A stretch of 12,063 bases of DNA, from contig CAJONA010000024.1 in NCBI GenBank assembly GCA_905235755.1, positions 1 through 12,063 on the forward strand, given 5' to 3'. Under the pieces are notes generated by a model. That model worked only from the letters and a program-made list of their open reading frames with translations. It had not been told where the DNA came from and searched no databases. Positions 6,511 to 12,063 of this stretch are shown in pieces. Within the stretch, counting starts at the first letter, position 1, and each line of letters begins with the position of its first letter. Source of the stretch: an uncultured Clostridia bacterium. GTDB taxonomy: Bacteria; Bacillota; Clostridia; Oscillospirales; CAG-272. A program made the translations under genes and the position numbers.

Positions 6511-7614
6511 TTGATAATAGCACTTGAAGAGGCGAAGCAGCGACTGCTCGATATAAAAGATTCGGCAAATGAGCTGTCATCCGCACTGAAAATAGACAAA
6601 CTGAAAGAGACAGCGCGCGAGCTTGAAGAAAAGACGTTCGCCCCGTCGTTCTGGGACGATCAGGAAAATTCGAGCCGCGTGCTGCGCGAACTGAAAAAGA
6701 CAAAGGACACCATCGAGGAATACGAAAAGCTCTGCGCGTCGATAGACGACGCCATAACGATAGCGGAGATGGGGATCGAGGACGGCGACGAGAGCGTGCT
6801 CGAAGAGGTGTTGAACGAGGAAAACAAACTCAAAGAGAAAACGGAAAGCATGCGTATCGAAACGCTTCTGTCGGGAAAATACGACAGAAACGACGCGATT
6901 TTGTCCCTCCACCCGGGCGCAGGCGGCACCGAGGCGCAGGACTGGGCGCTTATGCTCTACCGAATGTACACAAGATGGGCGGAAAAGCACGGCTTTAACG
7001 TCAAGCTCGTCGACTGGCTCGACGGCGACGAAGCGGGAATAAAAAGCGCGACGATACTCGTCGAGGGACCAAACGCATACGGCTATCTCAAAAGCGAGCA
7101 CGGCGTGCACAGGCTCGTCCGTATATCTCCTTTTGACGCGTCCGGCAGACGCCACACGTCGTTCGCTTCGTGTGAGGTGACGCCCGAGATAGAGGACGAC
7201 ACGAGCATCGAGCTGCGCGACGAGGATCTCGAAATCACGGCGCACCGTTCGAGCGGCGCGGGCGGTCAGCACATCAACAAGACCGACTCGGCGATCCGAA
7301 TAGTTCACAAGCCCACCGGTATCGTCGTCGGTTGTCAGACGGAGCGCAGTCAGCTCCAAAACAAAGAGACGGCGCTGAGAATGCTCCGCTCAAAGCTCGC
7401 CGAGATAAAACAGCGGGAAAACCTCGACCGCATCGACGATATCCGCGGCGAAAAGGCAAATATCGAATGGGGTTCGCAGATACGCTCTTACGTCTTTATG
7501 CCGTACACGCTCGTCAAAGACACGCGCACGGGATATGAGACGGGAAATATCGGAGCCGTGATGGACGGCGACATTGAAGGGTTCATAAACGCTTTCCTTA
7601 AAATGAAAGCATAA
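6511..7614 (+). CDS. prfB: Peptide chain release factor 2
   Basis: This 367-residue class I release factor ends translation at UGA and UAA codons. The stop-recognition motif SPF is at 206-208 and the peptidyl-tRNA hydrolysis motif GGQ at 251-253, in SSGAGGQHINKTDSAIR. The helical domain 1 occupies the first hundred or so residues, and the C-terminus YETGNIGAVMDGDIEGFI is typical. The start is a TTG at 6511 with GAAAGG ten bases upstream; no ATG or GTG fits better, and the N-terminus aligns with complete RF2 proteins. The frame is continuous: the in-frame UGA and +1 frameshift site found near codon 26 of many prfB genes are missing here. Confidence 0.96.
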   Translation: MIIALEEAKQRLLDIKDSANELSSALKIDKLKETARELEEKTFAPSFWDDQENSSRVLRELKKTKDTIEEYEKLCASIDDAITIAEMGIEDGDESVLEEVLNEENKLKEKTESMRIETLLSGKYDRNDAILSLHPGAGGTEAQDWALMLYRMYTRWAEKHGFNVKLVDWLDGDEAGIKSATILVEGPNAYGYLKSEHGVHRLVRISPFDASGRRHTSFASCEVTPEIEDDTSIELRDEDLEITAHRSSGAGGQHINKTDSAIRIVHKPTGIVVGCQTERSQLQNKETALRMLRSKLAEIKQRENLDRIDDIRGEKANIEWGSQIRSYVFMPYTLVKDTRTGYETGNIGAVMDGDIEGFINAFLKMKA

Positions 7615-7646
7615 ACAATTTTGATCTATGGAAAGGAGAAAACGGT

Positions 7647-7967
7647 ATGTTTAAGAAGACAACAAAATTTTTTGTAGGTGTGGCGATGCTCGTTCAATCG
7701 TTTTCTGCAGTGATAATGTTCTTTATCACGCTGGGCAGAAAAAAGAGTTCGGGTGCGTGGCTCGCCCTCGCAACGATAACGGGAGCCGCAGGCGGATATC
7801 TCGTTTATGACAGCAAAAAGAAGAATGACGATCTTGAAGACGATGACTGCGACGACGATTTTTGCGATGAGGACTGCGACAACTGTCCGTGCAACTCGTC
7901 GGATGATGACGTCGATATCGACGAAAGCGAACTGTTTTCGCGCAACGACGACGCAGAAGCGGAGTAA
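7647..7967 (+). CDS. Small membrane protein with Cys/Asp-rich tail, unknown function
   Basis: This 106-residue protein is not recognised. It has two hydrophobic segments (about residues 8-29 and 36-54) separated by a short basic turn (GRKKSSG). A very acidic, probably cytoplasmic or surface tail follows from residue 60, with five cysteines at 68, 73, 77, 80 and 82 embedded in Asp/Glu. That spacing could bind a metal ion, but this is inference. A strong GGAAAGGAG site precedes the ATG. It lies 32 bases after prfB with no promoter seen between, so it is probably carried on the prfB transcript. A terminator follows directly. Confidence 0.8.
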   Translation: MFKKTTKFFVGVAMLVQSFSAVIMFFITLGRKKSSGAWLALATITGAAGGYLVYDSKKKNDDLEDDDCDDDFCDEDCDNCPCNSSDDDVDIDESELFSRNDDAEAE

Positions 7968-7975
7968 AATGACAA

Positions 7976-8007
7976 AAGAAAAGGCACGGTCTCCCGTGCC
8001 TTTTTTT
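7976..8007 (+). terminator. Rho-independent terminator after the Cys-rich membrane protein gene
   Basis: The stem GGCACGG (7983-7989) pairs with CCGTGCC (7994-8000) around a TCTC loop and is followed by seven T. An A-rich stretch before the stem can pair with the T run, so it may also work in reverse. It separates the prfB transcript from the sigma factor operon. Confidence 0.92.
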
Positions 8008-8019
8008 GAATTAAAACAA

Positions 8020-8041
8020 TTTTCAAAAAAATTTTTGAAAA
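8020..8041. repeat. AT-rich inverted repeat upstream of the sigma factor gene
   Basis: TTTTCAAAAA (8020-8029) and TTTTTGAAAA (8032-8041) form a perfect 10-base inverted repeat with a two-base centre. It lies between the terminator and the sigma factor start, in the stretch where that operon's promoter should be. It may be an operator or an A-tract element, but low complexity makes a chance origin possible. Confidence 0.5.
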
Positions 8042-8099
8042 ACGGTGAGATAAATTCATTGTCAAAACGACTAATTAACAGCTATAAAGAGGAGAACCG

Positions 8100-8654
8100 A
8101 TGAAAAGCGGTGAAAGCAGTTACCGCCGTTACCTTGACGGCGACAGAAGCGGGTTCGATGAGATAATCGACATGTATCATGACAATTTAATATATTTTCT
8201 CACAAGATATGTCGGAAACGAAAACGATGCGGAAGATATCGCTGCCGAAACATTTCTCGAAATGCTTATCCATCCGTCGAGGTACTCGTTCAAAAGCTCG
8301 CTGAAAACGTATATCTATTCTATCGCGCGCAACAAAGCGGTCGACTTCGTCAGAAAAAACAAAAGGCGCGTCTTTACAGACGGGTTTGACAACGTTTCGC
8401 TCTCGTCGTCGTTTGATGAGACGTGGGACGAAACGGTCCGCGCAGAGCAAAGCGGCCGCGTTGCAGACGCTCTTTCCAAACTCAAACGCGAGTATGCGGA
8501 GATCCTTTATTATGTTTATTTTGAGCAGCTTGATACGGACGAGATAACTAAAATAATGAAAAAGAGCAGTCGGCAGGTCTCAAATCTGCTGTACCGTGCA
8601 AAAGCGGCTATGAAAAACGAACTTACAAAAGGTGGGTTTGACGATGAGGAATAA
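8100..8654 (+). CDS. ECF-type sigma-70 family RNA polymerase sigma factor
   Basis: This 184-residue protein has the two-domain build of ECF (group 4) sigma factors. Region 2 spans about residues 19-91, with the core-binding NENDAEDIAAETFLEM (40-55) and the -10 recognition stretch YIYSIARNKAVDFVRKNKRR (71-90). After an acidic Ser-rich linker (96-117), region 4 spans about 120-176, with a helix-turn-helix at LDTDEITKIMKKSSRQVSNL. No region 1 or 3 is present. AGAGGAG lies just before the ATG. The next gene overlaps its last 11 bases, the usual arrangement for a sigma factor and its regulator. No confident promoter was found in 8008-8099, which fits an operon that might be autoregulated by its own sigma. 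Confidence 0.93.
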   Translation: MKSGESSYRRYLDGDRSGFDEIIDMYHDNLIYFLTRYVGNENDAEDIAAETFLEMLIHPSRYSFKSSLKTYIYSIARNKAVDFVRKNKRRVFTDGFDNVSLSSSFDETWDETVRAEQSGRVADALSKLKREYAEILYYVYFEQLDTDEITKIMKKSSRQVSNLLYRAKAAMKNELTKGGFDDEE

Positions 8655-9477
8655 CGAAGAATTCCGTCAGGACGTATACAGACGTTTTGACGATTATAAA
8701 AAGAAAAAAGAAGAAAAGCGGCGCGGCGTCTTAAAGTACGGCACGGTCGCCGTTTCCGCACTGGCAGTCGTGGCGTTGTTCATCTGGCCGGGTATGGGGA
8801 TGATCGAGGACATTTTTGTGCGGGATATGCCGAACGTTGTCGATACGCAATTGACGATCAACTTCGAGATCATAGACAACACGGAAACGGGCACTCCGAA
8901 CGAGGGATCGGAGTCGACAAACGCGACATTTCTCACGACAGTAAAAGCAACCGAAGCGACGACTGAGGCTTATACCGAAGGAACGATAGAAAAAACGACC
9001 GAGGCTTATACCGAGGCAACGATAGAAAAAACGACTGAGGCTTATACCGAAGGAACAATAGAAGCAACGACGCAGGCTTATACCACGGCGGCGATAGCAG
9101 AAACGACAGTGGCGATAGAAGCAACGACGCAGGAAGAAGGAGCGATCACATTCGCATCGAAATACGCCGTCGCAGTAGAGGGCGCTGAACTTGTGGAAAC
9201 GGGTTTTATCCCGAAAAATCCTAACGAGCTGAACAGCTTTGTAGACGGGAACGCAATGTTGTGCGACGATATGTCGCTCTACCAGAGCGGCGCAAAGAGC
9301 AATTACGTATATGCGTTCATCGTCAGAGGCACGGCAAAGATATCTTATACCGAGATCGAAGTCGGCGGTTTTATCGCATACAGATATGTCATAGAGATAA
9401 CGGACGGCGACGAGTATAATATGTATATCTGCTTTTTCGATACAAATCTTACAGCGGAAATAAAAATTGTAAAATAA
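8644..9477 (+). CDS. Single-pass membrane protein with Thr-rich repeat stalk; putative anti-sigma/sigma regulator
   Basis: This 277-residue protein is not recognised from a named family. It has a short, highly charged cytoplasmic N-terminus (residues 1-29, with FRQDVYRRFDDYKKKKEEKRR), one membrane helix (about 30-48) and a linker. Residues 106-162 are a Thr/Glu-rich stalk built from 12-residue repeats of the type TTEAYTEGTIEK. A C-terminal extracytoplasmic domain of about 110 residues follows, rich in beta-type sequence (AKISYTEIEVGGFIAYRYVIEI). The charge pattern predicts an N-in, C-out topology. The gene overlaps the sigma factor gene by 11 bases, which argues for an anti-sigma or sensor role. 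The cytoplasmic part is shorter than most anti-sigma domains and lacks the zinc HxxxCxxC motif. The ATG at 8644 has GGTGGG in front; a GTG four codons upstream is less likely. Confidence 0.85.
   Translation: MRNNEEFRQDVYRRFDDYKKKKEEKRRGVLKYGTVAVSALAVVALFIWPGMGMIEDIFVRDMPNVVDTQLTINFEIIDNTETGTPNEGSESTNATFLTTVKATEATTEAYTEGTIEKTTEAYTEATIEKTTEAYTEGTIEATTQAYTTAAIAETTVAIEATTQEEGAITFASKYAVAVEGAELVETGFIPKNPNELNSFVDGNAMLCDDMSLYQSGAKSNYVYAFIVRGTAKISYTEIEVGGFIAYRYVIEITDGDEYNMYICFFDTNLTAEIKIVK
8959..9129 (+). repeat. 36-bp tandem repeat (four copies plus a partial) in the stalk region
   Basis: Units begin at 8959, 8995, 9031 and 9067, with a degenerate partial unit from 9103. The first three copies are nearly identical at DNA level and encode TTEAYTEGTIEK with small changes (Gly or Ala at position 7, Lys or Ala at position 12). 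The fourth is diverged. Because the length is a multiple of three, gain or loss of units would change stalk length without breaking the frame. Confidence 0.93.
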
Positions 9478-9496
9478 TTATTTGGGAGGAAATATT

Positions 9497-10798
9497 ATGA
9501 AAACACTGAAAAGAATGACGGCGCTGCTGCTTGTCGCGGTGATGGCGCTTACTGTCGCGTCGTGCGGCGACGTCATACAGCCTGGCACGCAGGAGCATAC
9601 GACGTCGGGCGGCGGCACATATGTGCCGAAATCGGCAAAAGACCTGACGGCAGGCGTCGAGCCGGATCCCGTCAAGGGCGCGGAGCTGACGCAGAGCGAC
9701 ATCGAGGCGCTTTACGACGTGTATTTAAAGTTCTTTAAATCCACCGTGTCGGACGAAAAGGCGTCGTCGCTCATATCGCCGCTTTCGATAATCACGGCGC
9801 TCGGTATGGTCGCCGACGGCGCCGACGGAGAGACGCTCGCGCAGTTCGAAACGCTTTTCGGCATCACAGCCGAACAGCTCGACAAAGCGATAAGCTTTTA
9901 TTCAAATTCGCTTTCTTCTACCGACAAGGCAAAATTTGAAAGTGCGAACTCGATATGGTTCACCGACAGGGATGATTTCAAGGCGAACGAGGATTACATC
10001 GCTCGCGTGCTCGGCGCATATTTTCCGTCGCTTTACACCGTCGATTTCCGCAAAAGTGCTACGGTCGACGAAATTAACGGCTGGGTGAGCGATCACACCG
10101 ACGAGATGATAGACAAGATCGTCGACGAGCTCAATCCGCTCACCGTCATGGTGCTTATCAACGCCATAGTATTCGACGCGAAATGGGAGCAGGAATACGA
10201 TGAGTATCAGGTTGGAAGCGAAGTATTTCACGCTTACGACGGCACGGAACAGACCATCGATATGATGCACTCGATGGAGGACGTGTATATTTCAATGAAT
10301 AACGCCTGCGGCTTTGCAAAATATTACAGCGGCAACAAATATCAATTTGTCGCTCTGCTTCCCGATGAAGGAATCGATATTTACGACTTTGTCGCGGGGC
10401 TTGACGCCGGCGAACTCAAAGCAGCGCTGGCGAAAAAAATGCATACGGGCGTCGAAGCGGGACTGCCGAAATTTTCGTACGATTACGACATCACGCTCAA
10501 CTCCGCGTTGCAGTCACTCGGGCTGACGGACGCGTTCAAGCCATATGCCGCCGACTTTACGAAGATGGCGACCGTCGACGGTGAGAATATCTATATAAGC
10601 AAGGTCATCCACAAAACGCACATCGACGTCGACGAGGACGGAACGAGAGCCGCCGCAGTGACAGGGATAATTATGGAGGCGACCGCCGTTGCGGTTGAAC
10701 CGAAATGGGTGGTGCTCGACAGACCGTTCGTGTATATGATAGTCGACTCCGAATACAATTTGCCGATATTTATGGGGATAGTTACCGAAATCGAATAA
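9497..10798 (+). CDS. Lipoprotein serpin (serine protease inhibitor)
   Basis: This 433-residue serpin carries a lipoprotein signal peptide (MKTLKRM start, hydrophobic core, lipobox VASC with Cys23), so it should be anchored to the outer face of the membrane. A flexible linker (about 24-65) leads into the serpin fold. Family landmarks are SSLISPLSIITALGMVADGA (about 92-111), FESANSIWF, LINAIVFDAKW, and the C-terminal LDRPFVYMI with NLPIFMGIV. The reactive loop runs from G382. GTRAAAVTG at 382-390 is an inhibitory-type hinge of small residues, and the scissile bond is expected around 395-399 (ATAVA). This predicts targets that cleave after small residues, such as elastase- or subtilisin-like proteases. 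GGGAGGA precedes the ATG. It lies 19 bases after the putative sigma regulator gene and ends before a terminator. Confidence 0.95.
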   Translation: MKTLKRMTALLLVAVMALTVASCGDVIQPGTQEHTTSGGGTYVPKSAKDLTAGVEPDPVKGAELTQSDIEALYDVYLKFFKSTVSDEKASSLISPLSIITALGMVADGADGETLAQFETLFGITAEQLDKAISFYSNSLSSTDKAKFESANSIWFTDRDDFKANEDYIARVLGAYFPSLYTVDFRKSATVDEINGWVSDHTDEMIDKIVDELNPLTVMVLINAIVFDAKWEQEYDEYQVGSEVFHAYDGTEQTIDMMHSMEDVYISMNNACGFAKYYSGNKYQFVALLPDEGIDIYDFVAGLDAGELKAALAKKMHTGVEAGLPKFSYDYDITLNSALQSLGLTDAFKPYAADFTKMATVDGENIYISKVIHKTHIDVDEDGTRAAAVTGIIMEATAVAVEPKWVVLDRPFVYMIVDSEYNLPIFMGIVTEIE

Positions 10799-10800
10799 TC

Positions 10801-10826
10801 AAAAAAGCACCGAAAGGTGCTTTTTT
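10801..10826. terminator. Bidirectional rho-independent terminator between convergent genes
   Basis: The A-run 10801-10806, stem GCACC (10807-10811), GAAA tetraloop, stem GGTGC (10816-10820) and T-run 10821-10826 form a symmetrical hairpin that can end transcripts from both strands. It serves the serpin operon on + and the oxidoreductase gene on -. The - strand gene's stop codon (10825-10827) sits in its T tract. Confidence 0.93.
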
Positions 10827-12063
10827 ATTTTATGAACTTGTTATAAACTTTTTCAAACCATTGTTCGCTATCGGGTATCGGGCGTCGGTCTTCAAAGCGC
10901 GACGTCGCTTTGCCGTCGGCATACGACGTGTACTGCACCTTGTCAAAATGTTTTTCGTCGATGCCGTCCGTGCCGACTATCATATACGAGCCGCGCGATC
11001 TTCCGCCGTTGGCGATGTAGTCGCGTATCGCCGAAAGATACGTCAGCGACGTTATTATGACGTCGTAATTTATCATCGCTTCCGAAAGATATTCCGCCGG
11101 TATCTTATAAGTTTCATCAAAGGCGCGGTATTCTTTCTCGAAATATGCTATCGCCTCGTCAACAGCCGATTTTTCGCGCATAAACGCGCCGGCATGGGAC
11201 ATTATCTCGCCGTACTCGCGCCGTTTTTGTAAAACGTCGTCGACGTTCATTTTGTCTCCGATAAGAGACGCGAGCGCGCCGTAAACTGCTTTCGCCTGTC
11301 TTGCCGCCGATTCGGTCGGCACCGCGCTGCTTGACGCCGCTATCTTTTGCGCGGCGCGCGCGCCGGACACCTGCGTGGAATTTAACGCCGATCCGCCCGG
11401 GCGATGCACGCCGAACACGCCGCCGCACTCGCCGACGGGATAAAAGCGGCTGAGCGTTGTGCTTTCGTAGTCCGTCGTCAGCGCGAGTCCGCCGTTGTTA
11501 TGCTGTGCGCACACCGATATTTCGAGCATTTCGCTTTTAAGATCTATCCCGTGCGACGCGTACAGCTTGATCGCGGGAGCGTTCATTTTTTCAAGGCGAT
11601 CTATCGGCGTTCCGATCAGTGCGTCGGAGTTTTCAAGATACGTCCTCGCCTCGTCCGAAAGCAAGGAAAAGTCAAATCCCGTCGGATTTTTCGTAAAGTC
11701 GAGGAAAACTCTCCGCCCCTTTTTTATCTCGGAAAATACGGCGATATCGACTTCTGATGAGCGCGAGCCGCCGCCTACCTTCGCAGGATCGAACGGCCAT
11801 TCGTAGCCCTTCATAAACACCGCCGAAAGCGCCGCGCGGGCGTCGCCGAAATACTCGCTTAAAAATTCTTTCTCGTCGCCGTCGCCGCCGACGGAAACGT
11901 ATCTCGGTATCACCTGCTGATACGTTCCGGACAAATTCCAGCGGAATTTGACCGACGCTATGCCGTATTGCGACTCGGTGAGGTTCATTCCCTCGGCGCC
12001 CGCTTCGAGCGCCGCGCCGATCGCGCACGTCTGGCTCTCGGGGTAGACGGTCGACGAGTATAT
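10825..12063 (-). CDS. FAD-dependent oxidoreductase, fumarate reductase/succinate dehydrogenase flavoprotein-like (5' end outside window)
   Basis: About 412 residues of a - strand protein are visible; the frame is open to the right edge, so the N-terminus with the Rossmann dinucleotide motif is missing. An ATG at 11988 exists, but coding clearly continues upstream of it (GAALEAGAEGMNLTESQYG, typical of the family). The conserved FAD-contact region is present as HNNGGLAL, followed by FYPVGECGGVFGVHRPGGSALNSTQ (near 11340-11505), matching the GEC...R.GG.ALxxT pattern of SDH/FRD/aspartate oxidase flavoproteins. A helical C-terminal domain follows, ending WFEKVYNKFIK. The substrate cannot be told, since the catalytic capping domain is only partly visible. 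It is convergent with the serpin gene and probably functionally unrelated to it. Confidence 0.88.
   Translation of the reverse strand: MYSSTVYPESQTCAIGAALEAGAEGMNLTESQYGIASVKFRWNLSGTYQQVIPRYVSVGGDGDEKEFLSEYFGDARAALSAVFMKGYEWPFDPAKVGGGSRSSEVDIAVFSEIKKGRRVFLDFTKNPTGFDFSLLSDEARTYLENSDALIGTPIDRLEKMNAPAIKLYASHGIDLKSEMLEISVCAQHNNGGLALTTDYESTTLSRFYPVGECGGVFGVHRPGGSALNSTQVSGARAAQKIAASSSAVPTESAARQAKAVYGALASLIGDKMNVDDVLQKRREYGEIMSHAGAFMREKSAVDEAIAYFEKEYRAFDETYKIPAEYLSEAMINYDVIITSLTYLSAIRDYIANGGRSRGSYMIVGTDGIDEKHFDKVQYTSYADGKATSRFEDRRPIPDSEQWFEKVYNKFIK

Noticed and set aside
6577..7359. 260-codon open frame on the - strand opposite prfB
   Set aside because: The sense strand encodes an intact RF2 with SPF and GGQ motifs; the antisense protein looks random and lacks a proper SD.
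8059..8088. TTGTCA-18-TATAAA as a promoter for the sigma factor gene
   Set aside because: The transcript would begin at or beyond the SD (AGAGGAG, 8088-8094), leaving no ribosome binding site.
10705..11232. 175-codon + strand frame running from the serpin 3' end through the terminator
   Set aside because: It crosses a strong terminator and lies opposite the well-supported flavoprotein gene.
11986..11988. ATG as the start of the flavoprotein gene
   Set aside because: The frame stays open to the window edge and the upstream residues (ALEAGAEG) fit the family, so this is an internal methionine.

Overview
The window reads as chromosomal DNA from a bacterium of the class Clostridia (Firmicutes), probably an anaerobe. 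The evidence is gene order: lon-ysxC, then an M50 protease gene, scpA, scpB, a DUF2953 (YtfI-like) gene, gerW/ytfJ, a D,D-carboxypeptidase gene, rluB and prfB. All lie on the + strand with short gaps or overlaps and purine-rich Shine-Dalgarno (SD) sites. The gerW family gene hints at a spore-forming ancestry but does not prove it. Codon use is distinctive: NCG codons (GCG, ACG, TCG, CCG) are common alongside frequent ATA isoleucine codons. I cannot name the genus.

Region 1 (1-7614) is a conserved housekeeping block. It covers ATP-dependent proteolysis (C-terminus of Lon), ribosome assembly (YsxC), membrane proteolysis (M50), chromosome condensation (ScpA/ScpB with SMC), two sporulation- or envelope-linked conserved proteins (DUF2953, GerW), peptidoglycan trimming (D,D-carboxypeptidase), 23S rRNA pseudouridylation (RluB family), a small acetyltransferase-like protein, and peptide release factor 2. 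A strong sigma-A type promoter precedes prfB. The 76-base gap before the carboxypeptidase gene holds a possible 14-codon leader ORF and a hairpin that would bury that gene's SD.

Region 2 (7615-8007) holds a small membrane protein with a Cys/Asp-rich tail, closed by a clear rho-independent terminator.

Region 3 (8008-10826) is the most interesting part. It is a self-contained three-gene unit: an ECF-type sigma factor, an overlapping gene for a single-pass membrane protein with a Thr-rich repeat stalk (probable sigma regulator), and a secreted lipoprotein serpin with an inhibitory-type reactive loop. It sits between two terminators. A working idea, which is inference, is an envelope-stress circuit in which an outside signal, perhaps a protease, releases the sigma factor and raises production of a surface-anchored protease inhibitor.

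Region 4 (10825-12063, - strand) is the 3' part of a convergent FAD-dependent oxidoreductase gene that runs off the right edge. It shares a bidirectional terminator with the serpin gene.

No stretch longer than 300 bases lacks a gene. I saw no tRNA, rRNA, CRISPR array, insertion sequence or phage gene.
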